From assembly GCF_024600715.1 (NCBI RefSeq), contig NZ_CP102332.1, positions 4,030,001 through 4,094,000 of the forward strand: a stretch of 64,000 nt of DNA, in the 5' to 3' direction. The first letter of the stretch is position 1. The number at the start of each line of letters is the position of its first letter. The stretch comes from Streptomyces changanensis (GTDB taxonomy: Bacteria; Actinomycetota; Actinomycetes; Streptomycetales; Streptomycetaceae). Of the stretch, positions 50,349-59,136 are shown piece after piece. The notes under the pieces are model-generated. The model worked only from the letters and a program-made list of their open reading frames with translations, was not told where the DNA came from and did not search any database. The position numbers and the translations under genes were made by a program.

Positions 50349-53108
50349 GTGGACGACTACGCGGGAAGGGTGCTCGCCGACCGCTATCGCCTGCCGCTCG
50401 CGCCCGCCGACGAGGACGGCGGGAGCGGGGCGTACGGGCCCGTCGAGACGCGCGCCTTCGACACCTACAGCGGCCAGGAGGTCCTGGTCCGGCAGCTGCC
50501 CCTGCCGGAGACCGTCGACGCCGAGGTGGTCGACGCCGACGACCCGTACCGCCGCCCCCCGGGGCGGGCCGCGCAGCGCACGGCCGTCCGGGCGACCGTC
50601 GACCCCGCCGTCCGGCGGGCCGTCGAGGCCGTGCAGGCCGTCGCCCGGATCCCCGACCACCCGCGCCTCGACCAGGTCTTCGACGTCTTCACCGAGGGCG
50701 GCTCGCTGTGGATCGTCAGTGAGCTGATCGACGCCCGGCCGCTCGCCGCGCTGGTCCGCGACGAGCCGCTGACCGCCTACCGCGCCGCCGAGATCGCCTC
50801 CGACGTGCTGACCGCGCTGCGCGCCCTGCACGTCCACGGCTGGACCCACCGCAACGTCACCGCCCGCACCGTCCTCGTCTGCGACGACGGCCGCGTCGTC
50901 CTCAGCGGCCTCGCCGCGGGCGCCGCCGAGGAGGCCCTCTGTGGCTACGCCCCGGTGCCGCTCACCGAGGACGCGGAAGTCCACCCGTACGAGGAGGACG
51001 ACGCCGCCGGGGACGAGGGGACGTACGAGGACGAAGGGGCGTACGGGTTCGACGGGGCGTACGTCGACGAGGACGTCGACGAGGAGGGCGAGGCCGTCGG
51101 CGCGTTCGAGGGCGAGGCGGGTCGGGACCGGTACGGGGACGCGTACGACGACGGCTCCGGCGTGTACGACGACGGGGACGCGTACGCCGACCGCCCGTAC
51201 GACCGGCCCGCGCACGGCTCCTCCCGGGACGGCTCCCACGGTGACGACCACGACGACGGCCACGCCGGGGGCGCCTACGGTGGCGCCGGGCGCGGCGGCC
51301 GGTACGTGCCCGCCCACGGGACGGCCCCGGCGCCGCTCCCGCCCGGCCCGCCGGCCCTGCCGAGCGGTTACGAGCCGCAGTACGTCGCCCAGGCCGCCGA
51401 CCGCATCGCCGACGACGGTGACGACGCCCACTACACCGACGACGGCGACTACACCGACGACGACACCCACCACACCGCGCACCACACCGCGCACCACGCC
51501 GACCACGACACCCACGCCGCCGACGACGACGAGCACGGCGCGCCCCACGGCCGGACCGGGCACGGTCCCGCCCGCCACGGCCACGGTCACGTCCCCGGCC
51601 CCCACGCCCCCCGGGACCACCGCCCCGGCGGTGGTCCCCCGCGTGCGCTGCTCGCCGGCACCTGGCGTGACGGGCCGGTCTCCGCGGGCGGCGGCAGGTC
51701 CCCGTACGGCGACGTCGCCCCGTACGGCGGCGCCCGTGCCGCCCTGAGCGCCGACGCCCAGCGCCGCGGCACGCAGCCCCCGCCGCCCCGCCGCGAGGCC
51801 CCCGCCCCCGTACCGGTCGCGGCCGGGGCGGGGAGCGCCGACGGCGGCGCGTACCGCGGCCCCGGCACGCCGCTGGAGGCCGAGCGGGCCCGCCAGGCCA
51901 GGATCACCCTCGTCGGCGCCGTCACCGAGCGCTGGGCGCCCGAGCAGGCCGGCCCCGTGCACGGCACCTGGCAGCTCGCCCCGCCCATCGGCCCGGCCAC
52001 CGACCTGTGGGCGCTCGGCGCGCTGCTGTTCCGCGTCCTGCAGGGCCACGCGCCCTACCCCGAGGACAGCGCCGCCGAGCTGGTGCAGATGGTGTGCTCC
52101 GAGCCGCCCGCGTACGCCGAGGACTGCGGCGCGCTGCGGCCGGTCGTCGAGTCGCTGCTGCGTCAGGACCCCACGGAGCGCCCGGACGTGGAGGAGCTGC
52201 GCGGCTGGCTGCGCTCGCTCGTCCGCTCGGCACCGGAGCCCGACGCGGGCTCGTCCGTGGTGCCCATGCCGTCCGTCGACGCGGCCCGGCTGCCCATCGT
52301 CCGCCGCCGCGGCGACCTCGTCCGCAGGCGCCGGACGGCCGCCCCGGCGCCCGCCCGGCACCGCCACAAGAAGGCCAGGGACCGCCGCCAGAGCGGTGGC
52401 AGCCCGCGCGCCCTGGGGCGCACCCTGCTGCTGCTGATACTGCTGGCGCTGGGTGCCGCGCTGGCGTACGCGGCGGTGTTCATGCCGAAGGCGGGGACGC
52501 GCGACGAGTCCCGGGAGCCGACGGGCACGGCCGTGCCGACGGCGACCACGCCGCACGGGCAGGTGCCCGCCCCGGCGCCGGAGCCCTCGCTGAGCCCGTC
52601 GCCGGGCGGGCAGGCGCCCTCGACGAACGCCGTGACGCCCACCGCGCCCGCGCTGCCCGAGGGTTACGTCGTGCGGGATGACCCCGAGGGGTTCCGCATC
52701 GGCGTGGACCGGACGTGGCGGCGCAGCCCCATCAACGACATCGGGCAGGTCCGGTACTCCGACGGCGACTTCACGCTGATCGTCGTCCCCGGCCGCGACA
52801 CCGTCCGCACGGCCGGCGCGGACCCGCTGGAGTACCAGCGCGCCAGGGAGCGGGAGCTCCAGCCGTGGCGCGACTCGTCCTGGGCGACGGCGAGCGGGCT
52901 GCGCCGGGTCGACGTCGGCCGACAGGCGATGGCGGAGGGCCAGTTCACCTGGCAGGACGCCAACGGCCGCCAGGTGTACGTGCGGAACCTCGCGCTGCTG
53001 GTCGGCGACCGTTACCACGTCGTCCAGGCCATCGGCCCGGAGGTCGAGCGGGACCGGGTCTCGGAGGTCTACGAACAGGCCACACGGGTGTACCGCGCGC
53101 TGCGTTGA
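50349..53108 (+). CDS. Transmembrane pseudokinase with long acidic/His-rich insertion
   Basis: 919 aa from GTG 50349 (GGGAGG upstream). The kinase N-lobe begins LADRYRLPLAPADEDGG with no glycine loop; the VAIK lysine is Arg (VLVRQL); HRDLKPxN reads HRNVTARTV; DFG reads SGL. A region of about 300 residues, rich in Asp/Glu/Tyr/His/Gly (YTDDGDYTDDDTHHT), replaces the activation segment. The C-lobe resumes at GTWQLAPPIGPATDLWALGALLF. A transmembrane helix (LLLLILLALGAALAYAAVFM) and a C-terminal ectodomain starting LPEGYVVRDDPEGFRIGVD follow, like kinases 1 and 3. Confidence 0.85.
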   Translation: MDDYAGRVLADRYRLPLAPADEDGGSGAYGPVETRAFDTYSGQEVLVRQLPLPETVDAEVVDADDPYRRPPGRAAQRTAVRATVDPAVRRAVEAVQAVARIPDHPRLDQVFDVFTEGGSLWIVSELIDARPLAALVRDEPLTAYRAAEIASDVLTALRALHVHGWTHRNVTARTVLVCDDGRVVLSGLAAGAAEEALCGYAPVPLTEDAEVHPYEEDDAAGDEGTYEDEGAYGFDGAYVDEDVDEEGEAVGAFEGEAGRDRYGDAYDDGSGVYDDGDAYADRPYDRPAHGSSRDGSHGDDHDDGHAGGAYGGAGRGGRYVPAHGTAPAPLPPGPPALPSGYEPQYVAQAADRIADDGDDAHYTDDGDYTDDDTHHTAHHTAHHADHDTHAADDDEHGAPHGRTGHGPARHGHGHVPGPHAPRDHRPGGGPPRALLAGTWRDGPVSAGGGRSPYGDVAPYGGARAALSADAQRRGTQPPPPRREAPAPVPVAAGAGSADGGAYRGPGTPLEAERARQARITLVGAVTERWAPEQAGPVHGTWQLAPPIGPATDLWALGALLFRVLQGHAPYPEDSAAELVQMVCSEPPAYAEDCGALRPVVESLLRQDPTERPDVEELRGWLRSLVRSAPEPDAGSSVVPMPSVDAARLPIVRRRGDLVRRRRTAAPAPARHRHKKARDRRQSGGSPRALGRTLLLLILLALGAALAYAAVFMPKAGTRDESREPTGTAVPTATTPHGQVPAPAPEPSLSPSPGGQAPSTNAVTPTAPALPEGYVVRDDPEGFRIGVDRTWRRSPINDIGQVRYSDGDFTLIVVPGRDTVRTAGADPLEYQRARERELQPWRDSSWATASGLRRVDVGRQAMAEGQFTWQDANGRQVYVRNLALLVGDRYHVVQAIGPEVERDRVSEVYEQATRVYRALR

Positions 53109-53271
53109 CGAACCGCCAGGGCCTCTGGCGCGTCACCCTCAGTGGCGAATTCGCGCCAGACGACGGGTGGCTCGTCACGGTGCGGTCTCCGTGGCCGCCC
53201 CGAGGTTCCGCCACCCGCACACCCTCCGTAACCTTGCTGCGAAGCAGCGGGGCGGGGCCGAGCGGAGACAC

Positions 53272-55059
53272 GTGGAACACACTCAGGGCATGGGCGCGGG
53301 GCTGGTACTCGCCGGCCGTTACCGGCTGGGGGAGACCATCGGTCGCGGGGGCATGGGCAAGGTGTGGCGCGCCCATGACGAGGTGCTCCACCGTACCGTC
53401 GCGGTCAAGGAGCTGACGGCCGGCCAGTACGTCTCCGAGGCCGACCGGGTCGTGCTGCACGCCCGGACCCAGAAGGAGGCGCGGGCCGCCGCGCGGATCA
53501 CGCACCCCGCGGTCGTCACCGTGCACGACGTGCTGGAGCACGACGACCGCCCGTGGATCGTGATGCAGTACGTCGACGGCCCCTCGCTCGCCGACGCCGT
53601 CAAGGCGGGGGCCGACGGCCGCATCGACGCGCGCGAGGCCGCCCGGATCGGGCTGCACGTGCTGGGCGCGCTGCGCGCGGCGCACGCGGCCGGCGTGCTG
53701 CACCGGGACGTCAAGCCCGGCAACGTCCTGCTGGCCCGGGACGGCCGGGTCCTCCTCACGGACTTCGGCATCGCCGCCATCGAGGGTGACTCCACCATCA
53801 CCCGCACCGGGGAACTCGTCGGCTCCATCGACTACCTGGCGCCCGAGCGGGTCCGCGGCGGGGACCCCGGCCCGGCGTCGGACCTGTGGGCGCTGGGGGC
53901 CACGCTCTACACCGCCGTCCAGGGCGCGTCCCCGTTCCGCCGGTCCTCGCCGATCAGCACCATGCAGGCCGTGGTGACGGAGGAGGCGGAGCCCGCCGGG
54001 CACGCCGGCCCGCTCGCCCCGGTGATCACCGCGCTGCTCCGCAAGGACCCCGCGGACCGGCCCGACGCGGCCGAGACCGAGCGCATGCTGATCGAGGCGA
54101 TGGAGGGCCGCACGCCCTCCGCCGCCCAGGCGTACGTCGCCACCCGCTCCCTCTCGGCGGACGAACTGCGGGAGTTGCGTGAGCTTCGGGAGGCGCACGG
54201 GACTCGTGTGCCCCGTGAGGGCTCCCGGGCCGACCGGTCCGGGACCGGGTCGGGTACCGGATCCGGTACCGGGGGTACCGCTTCCGGCGCCGGTGCCGCC
54301 TCCGGACCGGACGCCCGGCACCCCGCCGCCGTACCCGCGCAGCGTCCGGCACCCCCGGCGCACGGAAACACGGGGACGGCGCACGCCTCGCCGCACGCGC
54401 CCCCCGTGGGTGGTGGCCCCGGCGGGCGCGCCCGCTGGCGCAGGGCCGCCCTGGTGCTGGTGCTCGCCGCCGCCGTGGGCGCCGGCGCCGGCTTCGCCGG
54501 CATGCGGTACGCGGACGGCAGCCGCGGCGCCCACACCACCACCACCGGCTCCACCACCGGTTCCACGCCCGATCCGAGCACGTCGGCCGTACAGGCCGGC
54601 GGCCTGCCGGAGGGGTGGCGGCGCGTGGAGGACCCACTCGGCTTCAGCCTCGCCGTGCCCCCGGGCTGGAAGCGGCAGATGGACGGCGACCAGATCGACT
54701 ACACGCCGGACAACGGCCGCCACCGCATACGGATCAGCGTCGACGACGCTCCGGACTTCGAAAACCCGTACACGCACATGCTCGACGTCGAGAAGAGCCT
54801 GAAGAAGCGGTTGCCGGAGTACCAACGGGTAAAGCTGACCCAGAATACGTTCCGAGATCGACAGGAATCCTGTCTCTGGGAGTTCACCTGGCGCGAGAAG
54901 AGGACACACCCCGGACAGCGCCACGCGATCGACCAGGTGTACTACACGGACGACGGAACCGAGTACGCGCTGTACATGTCGTCTCCCGAGGAGGACTGGG
55001 CGACCACCCGGGAGCAGTTCGACATCGTGCTGCGCCACTGGCGACCCGCCGGGGGGTGA
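53272..55059 (+). CDS. Transmembrane serine/threonine protein kinase 3
   Basis: 595 aa from GTG 53272 (GGAGACAC upstream). Kinase domain 15-280 with IGRGGMGK, Lys46 in VAVKEL, HRDVKPGNVLL and DFGIAAIEG; all catalytic residues are present. A Ser/Gly/Thr linker, one transmembrane helix (ALVLVLAAAVGAGAGFAGM) and an ectodomain (LPEGWRRVEDPLGFSLAVPPGW ... WEFTWREK ... VLRHWRP) homologous to those of kinases 1 and 2 follow. Start is uncertain: ATG 53290 is an alternative. Confidence 0.92.
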   Translation: MEHTQGMGAGLVLAGRYRLGETIGRGGMGKVWRAHDEVLHRTVAVKELTAGQYVSEADRVVLHARTQKEARAAARITHPAVVTVHDVLEHDDRPWIVMQYVDGPSLADAVKAGADGRIDAREAARIGLHVLGALRAAHAAGVLHRDVKPGNVLLARDGRVLLTDFGIAAIEGDSTITRTGELVGSIDYLAPERVRGGDPGPASDLWALGATLYTAVQGASPFRRSSPISTMQAVVTEEAEPAGHAGPLAPVITALLRKDPADRPDAAETERMLIEAMEGRTPSAAQAYVATRSLSADELRELRELREAHGTRVPREGSRADRSGTGSGTGSGTGGTASGAGAASGPDARHPAAVPAQRPAPPAHGNTGTAHASPHAPPVGGGPGGRARWRRAALVLVLAAAVGAGAGFAGMRYADGSRGAHTTTTGSTTGSTPDPSTSAVQAGGLPEGWRRVEDPLGFSLAVPPGWKRQMDGDQIDYTPDNGRHRIRISVDDAPDFENPYTHMLDVEKSLKKRLPEYQRVKLTQNTFRDRQESCLWEFTWREKRTHPGQRHAIDQVYYTDDGTEYALYMSSPEEDWATTREQFDIVLRHWRPAGG

Positions 55060-55088
55060 CCTCCTCGGCGCGAGCGGAGGAGATGGCC

Positions 55089-57041
55089 GTGTCGGTCGGA
55101 GGGTGGAGACCGGAGGAGCAGGGGGACCCGCAACATCCGCAGCACCCCGTGGGCCCCCGGCGTCCGCAGCACCCCGTGGACCCGTCGCGTCCGCAGCACC
55201 CCGGGCAGCCGGGGCGGGCGCAGGAAGAGGCGCGCGAGCAGCGGCGGATCGTCGGCCGCTACCGCCTGGAGGCGCGGCTGGGGCGGGGCGGCATGGGCAC
55301 CGTGTGGCGCGCCCACGACGAGCTGCTGGGCCGTCCGGTGGCCGTCAAGGAGCTCCACGTCGACACGGGGGCCACGGGCGGCGCGGACGCGGCCGTCGAC
55401 ACGACGCTGCGCGAGGCGCGCGCCGTGGCCCGGGTGCACCACCCGCACATCGTCTGCGTGCACGACGTGGTGGAGGAGGACGGCGTCCCCTTCATCGTCA
55501 TGGAGCTCGTCGAAGGGGTGTCGCTGGCCGAGCGGATCGCGGTGCGGGGGCCGGTCGACGCGCGCGAGGCGGCCGGGATCGGGCTGGCGCTGCTGTCCGC
55601 GCTGCGCGCCGCCCACGCCATCGGGGTGCTCCACCGGGATCTGAAACCGGCCAACGTGCTGGTGGAGGAGGCCACGGGGCGGGTCGTCCTCACGGACTTC
55701 GGGATCGCCCAGCTCGCCGGGGCCACGACGCTGACCGAGTCGGGCATGTTCGTCGGGTCGCCGGAGTACACCGCGCCCGAGCGGATGCAGGGCAACCAGA
55801 CCGGACCCGCGGCCGACCTGTGGTCGCTCGGGGTGCTGCTCTGCGCGGTCATGACGGGGCGTTCCCCCTTCCACCGCGACTCGCTGGGCGGCGTGCTGCA
55901 CGCGGTGGTCGAGGCGGAGATCCGTCCGCCGGCCGCCGCCGGACCGCTGCTGCCCGTGGTGCGCGGTCTGCTGGAGCGCGACCCGGCGCGCCGGATCGAC
56001 GTCGTGGAGGCGGAACGGCTGCTCAGGGCGTACGCGGCGATGCCGCCCGGCCCGGCCCTGCCCGCTTCCGGCGCCCCGGACCCCGGCCCGCTCGGTCCGG
56101 CAGGGTCCGGTCCGACGGGGTCCGGCTTTCCGGACGGTGGCCTCGCGGGTGCCGGCCTGCCGGGAGGTGGCCTTCCCGGAGCCGGCGACGCGGGCCCGCG
56201 GGACGCCGTACCGCCGCCGGACCCGCACGCCCCCGCCGCCCACGACCGGCCCGAGGACGGCCAGGCCCAGGGCGGTGGCGCGCCGGGGGAGCGGGGCGAC
56301 GCGCCGCAGGGCGCCCGCTCCCACACCGTCCCGCCGGCCCGGGCGCGCGACCGCGTCCGGCACATGGTGCGGGCGCTGCCGAACAGGTCGTCGCCCCGCG
56401 GCGCGCCGGAGGAGCCGCCCTTACCGCCACCCGCCCCCGAGCCGCCGGACCGCGGCCCCGCGGCCCCCACGCTGCCCACGCCGCCGCCCCCGGGCGCCGA
56501 GCCGGCGGACGCGGTGCTGCCCGACGCCGTACCCTTCGACGCCGACGCCCAGCCGGTGCCCGGCACGCCGCTCACGCCGGGCGTCCCCGTGCCGCCCGGC
56601 GCGCCCGAGGGCGCCGCGCCGTCGCCGTACGGGCCGCCCGCCGACGATCCGGGGCCGTACGGGTCGCCCGCCGACGATCCGGGGCCGTACAGGTCGCCCG
56701 CCGACGACCCGGGGCTGTACGGGCCGCCCCTGTACGCGTCCCCGATCGCGGTGCCGGGCCCGTCCGTCGACGGTTCCCCGCCGTACGGGGCGGGCCCGTA
56801 CGGCCCGCCGGCCGACGCGCCCTCGCCCTACGGCCCGCCGCCCCACGGCCAGGCCGACGCGTCCTCCGGCGCGCGCCGGGCCGCCCGCCGCGGCCTCCTC
56901 GCGCGATCGGGGCGCGACCGCCGCCCCGCCCCGGTCCGCCGACCGGCCGCCCCGGCGGCCGCCCCGCTCGTCGTCGCCCTCGTCGTCGCCATCGCCGTCG
57001 CCGTCACCCTCGGCGTGGTCCTGTTCCTCACCACGCGCTGA
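55089..57041 (+). CDS. Tail-anchored serine/threonine protein kinase 4
   Basis: 650 aa from GTG 55089, 8 nt after GGAGG; ATG 55083 is too close to that site. N-terminal PQHP repeats; kinase domain 55-330 with LGRGGMGT, Lys87 in VAVKEL, HRDLKPANVLV and DFGIAQ, all intact. Then about 300 residues of Pro/Gly/Ala low complexity with three tandem 11-residue units (PYGPPADDPG-type), and a single transmembrane helix at the very C-terminus (APLVVALVVAIAVAVTLGVVLFL). It has no ectodomain, unlike its three neighbours. Confidence 0.92.
   Translation: MSVGGWRPEEQGDPQHPQHPVGPRRPQHPVDPSRPQHPGQPGRAQEEAREQRRIVGRYRLEARLGRGGMGTVWRAHDELLGRPVAVKELHVDTGATGGADAAVDTTLREARAVARVHHPHIVCVHDVVEEDGVPFIVMELVEGVSLAERIAVRGPVDAREAAGIGLALLSALRAAHAIGVLHRDLKPANVLVEEATGRVVLTDFGIAQLAGATTLTESGMFVGSPEYTAPERMQGNQTGPAADLWSLGVLLCAVMTGRSPFHRDSLGGVLHAVVEAEIRPPAAAGPLLPVVRGLLERDPARRIDVVEAERLLRAYAAMPPGPALPASGAPDPGPLGPAGSGPTGSGFPDGGLAGAGLPGGGLPGAGDAGPRDAVPPPDPHAPAAHDRPEDGQAQGGGAPGERGDAPQGARSHTVPPARARDRVRHMVRALPNRSSPRGAPEEPPLPPPAPEPPDRGPAAPTLPTPPPPGAEPADAVLPDAVPFDADAQPVPGTPLTPGVPVPPGAPEGAAPSPYGPPADDPGPYGSPADDPGPYRSPADDPGLYGPPLYASPIAVPGPSVDGSPPYGAGPYGPPADAPSPYGPPPHGQADASSGARRAARRGLLARSGRDRRPAPVRRPAAPAAAPLVVALVVAIAVAVTLGVVLFLTTR
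56622..56724. repeat. In-frame 33-bp tandem repeat in kinase 4
   Basis: Three near-identical units built on CCGTACGGG and GCCCGCCGACGATCCGGGG encode PYGxPADDPG repeats. Confidence 0.8.
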
Positions 57042-57360
57042 CGCCCCGCGCCAGCGCCCGCGCCCCCACCGCCGCCCGACCCCCACCCCCCGCGCCCCGC
57101 CACCGCCCTCCGCGCCCCCCACCTGCCGTCGTCCGGCTCCGCCCCCCGCGCCCCGCCGCCGCCCTCCGCACCCCGTACGGCCCGCGACCGTCCGCCCCCA
57201 CCGCCGCGTCCCGCCGCCGCCGTCCGGCGAGCCCCGTCACATTCCGCCGACGGGTGTGGATACGCGCTGATCAGGGGTTATCTGCCAGTGAACACTGGCG
57301 CGATGTGGAGGCCCGGCGAAAAGACGTTACCGCCGGGTACCCAAAGCGGCCGCTCCCGCA
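57042..57360. other. Gap without gene
   Basis: Cytosine-rich, irregular CCGCC/CGCCCC runs to about 57235, then a more balanced stretch (GGGGTTATCTGCCAGTGAAC) that may carry upstream promoter elements of the dehydrogenase. CCAGTGAACACTGG at 57282-57295 is an imperfect palindrome. No ORF supported. Confidence 0.5.
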
Positions 57361-57366
57361 TACCCT
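57361..57366 (+). promoter_or_regulatory. -10 box of leaderless aldehyde dehydrogenase gene
   Basis: TACCCT, 7 nt, then ATG; no ribosome site. Confidence 0.4.
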
Positions 57367-57373
57367 CGCCCCC

Positions 57374-59041
57374 ATGACGGACACGCAGGCCCGCGCCAAC
57401 GCCACCGCATCCACGTCCACGCCGGCCACCTCCTCGTCGGCGCCCGTGCCGCCGGGGGCGACCAACCCCGTGGCCTTCGCGCCCGCGGCCGCGCGGACGG
57501 CCGCCGACGTCGTCACGCCCGAGGTCGTCGCCCAGCTCGTCCGCGGCGTCGTCGGCTCCGGCCGGACCGCCAACCACACCCCCTTCACCGGGGAGCGGCT
57601 GGCGGAGCTGCCCGAGTCGACCCCCGAGGACGTCGCCGAGGCGTTCGCCCGCGCCCGCGCCGCCCAGCCCGCCTGGGCCGCCACCCCGGTCCGCCGCCGC
57701 GCGGCCGTCCTGCTCCGCTTCCACGACCTGCTGCTGGAGCGCCAGGCGGAGGTCCTCGACCTCATCCAGCTGGAGACCGGCAAGGCGCGGCTGCACGCCC
57801 ACGAGGAGGTCCAGGCCGTCACCCTCGCCGCCCGCCACTACGGTGTGCGCGCCGCCGCCTACCTGGGGCCGAAGCGGCGCGGCGGCGCGGTACCGGCCCT
57901 CACCAAGGTCACGGAGCTGCGCCAGCCGCGCGGGGTCGTCGGGCAGATCTCGCCCTGGAACTACCCGCTGGAGCTGTCCGTCGGCGACGCGCTGCCCGCC
58001 TTCGCCGCCGGCAACGCCGTCGTCATGAAGCCCGACACCGAGACGGCGCTGACCGCCCTGTGGGCCCGTGACCTGCTCGTCGAGGCGGGGCTGCCCGCCG
58101 AGGTGTTCCAGGTCGTCCTCGGCGACGGCCCGGTCGTCGGCCCCGAGGTGGTCCGGCACGCCGACTACGTCTCGTTCACCGGCTCCACGCGCACGGGCCG
58201 CGAGGTGGCCAAGGGCGCCGCGGCCCGGCTCGTCGGCGTCTCCCTCGAACTGGGCGGCAAGAACGCCATGCTCGTGCTGCGCGACGCCGACGTCGAGAAG
58301 GCTGCCGCGGGCGCCGTCCGCGCCTGCTTCTCCTCCGCGGGCCAGCTGTGCATCTCCATCGAGCGCCTCTACGTCCACGAGTCCGTCGCCGACGCCTTCC
58401 TGGAGCGGTTCGTCGCGCGGACGAAGGCCATGCGGCTGGGCACGGCCCTCGCGTACGGCGCGGACATGGGTTCCCTCGTCGGCGAGCGGCAGTTGGAGAC
58501 GGTCGTCCGGCACGTCGAGGAGGCCGTCGCGAAGGGCGCGGAGGTCCTCGCCGGCGGTGTCGCCCGCCCCGACGTCGGCCCCCTGTTCTACGAGCCGACC
58601 ATCCTCGACGGCGTACGGGAGCCGATGGCGGTGTGCGGCGAGGAGACCTTCGGCCCGGTCGTCTCGGTGTACCGCTTCACCGACGAGGACGAGGTCGTGG
58701 AGCGCGCCAACGCCACCCCGTACGGCCTCAACGCCAGCGTCTGGACGAAGGACGGCCGCCGCGGCCTCGCCGTCGCGTCCCGGCTGCGCGCCGGCACCGT
58801 CAACATCAACGAGGGGTACGGCGCCGCGTACGGCAGCGTGCAGGCGCCGATGGGCGGCATGAAGGACTCCGGCCTCGGCCGGCGCCACGGCTCGGAGGGC
58901 ATCCTCAAGTACACCGAGGCCCAGACGGTCGCCCACCAGCGCCTCATGCCGCTCGCCCCCTCCTTCGGCATGGACGACGAGAAGTACGCGGCGTTCATGA
59001 GCCGCAGCCTGCGGCTGATGAAGGCCCTGCGCCTGCGCTGA
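57374..59041 (+). CDS. gabD2: Succinate-semialdehyde dehydrogenase-type aldehyde dehydrogenase
   Basis: 555 aa. Core domain from about residue 60; cofactor region SPWNYPLELSVGDALPAFAAGNAVVMKP, TGSTRTGREV, catalytic Glu in LELGGKNAML, catalytic Cys in SSAGQLCISIERLYVH. Family-level match to GabD2-like NADP-dependent enzymes; the substrate is inferred. The first ~60 residues are Thr/Ser/Ala/Pro-rich. It precedes a GMC oxidase on the same strand (95 bp). Confidence 0.88.
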   Translation: MTDTQARANATASTSTPATSSSAPVPPGATNPVAFAPAAARTAADVVTPEVVAQLVRGVVGSGRTANHTPFTGERLAELPESTPEDVAEAFARARAAQPAWAATPVRRRAAVLLRFHDLLLERQAEVLDLIQLETGKARLHAHEEVQAVTLAARHYGVRAAAYLGPKRRGGAVPALTKVTELRQPRGVVGQISPWNYPLELSVGDALPAFAAGNAVVMKPDTETALTALWARDLLVEAGLPAEVFQVVLGDGPVVGPEVVRHADYVSFTGSTRTGREVAKGAAARLVGVSLELGGKNAMLVLRDADVEKAAAGAVRACFSSAGQLCISIERLYVHESVADAFLERFVARTKAMRLGTALAYGADMGSLVGERQLETVVRHVEEAVAKGAEVLAGGVARPDVGPLFYEPTILDGVREPMAVCGEETFGPVVSVYRFTDEDEVVERANATPYGLNASVWTKDGRRGLAVASRLRAGTVNINEGYGAAYGSVQAPMGGMKDSGLGRRHGSEGILKYTEAQTVAHQRLMPLAPSFGMDDEKYAAFMSRSLRLMKALRLR

Positions 59042-59136
59042 CGACGGGCGGGCCGCCCACCCCCACCGAGGCCCTGCCCTGACCACGGGTGGGCGGGCGG
59101 GCCGCCCGCCCACCCCCTTCCGGTACGAGGAGAGCC

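Noticed and set aside
47915..57041. Biosynthetic or secretion-system cluster around the kinases
   Set aside because: No carrier protein, ligase, transporter or FHA-substrate gene accompanies them; only four kinase-family genes are present.
55103..59041. A 1312-codon plus-strand open frame
   Set aside because: Its first half is an Arg/Ala/Gly-rich shadow of kinase 4 in another frame; only the part from 57374 is a real dehydrogenase.
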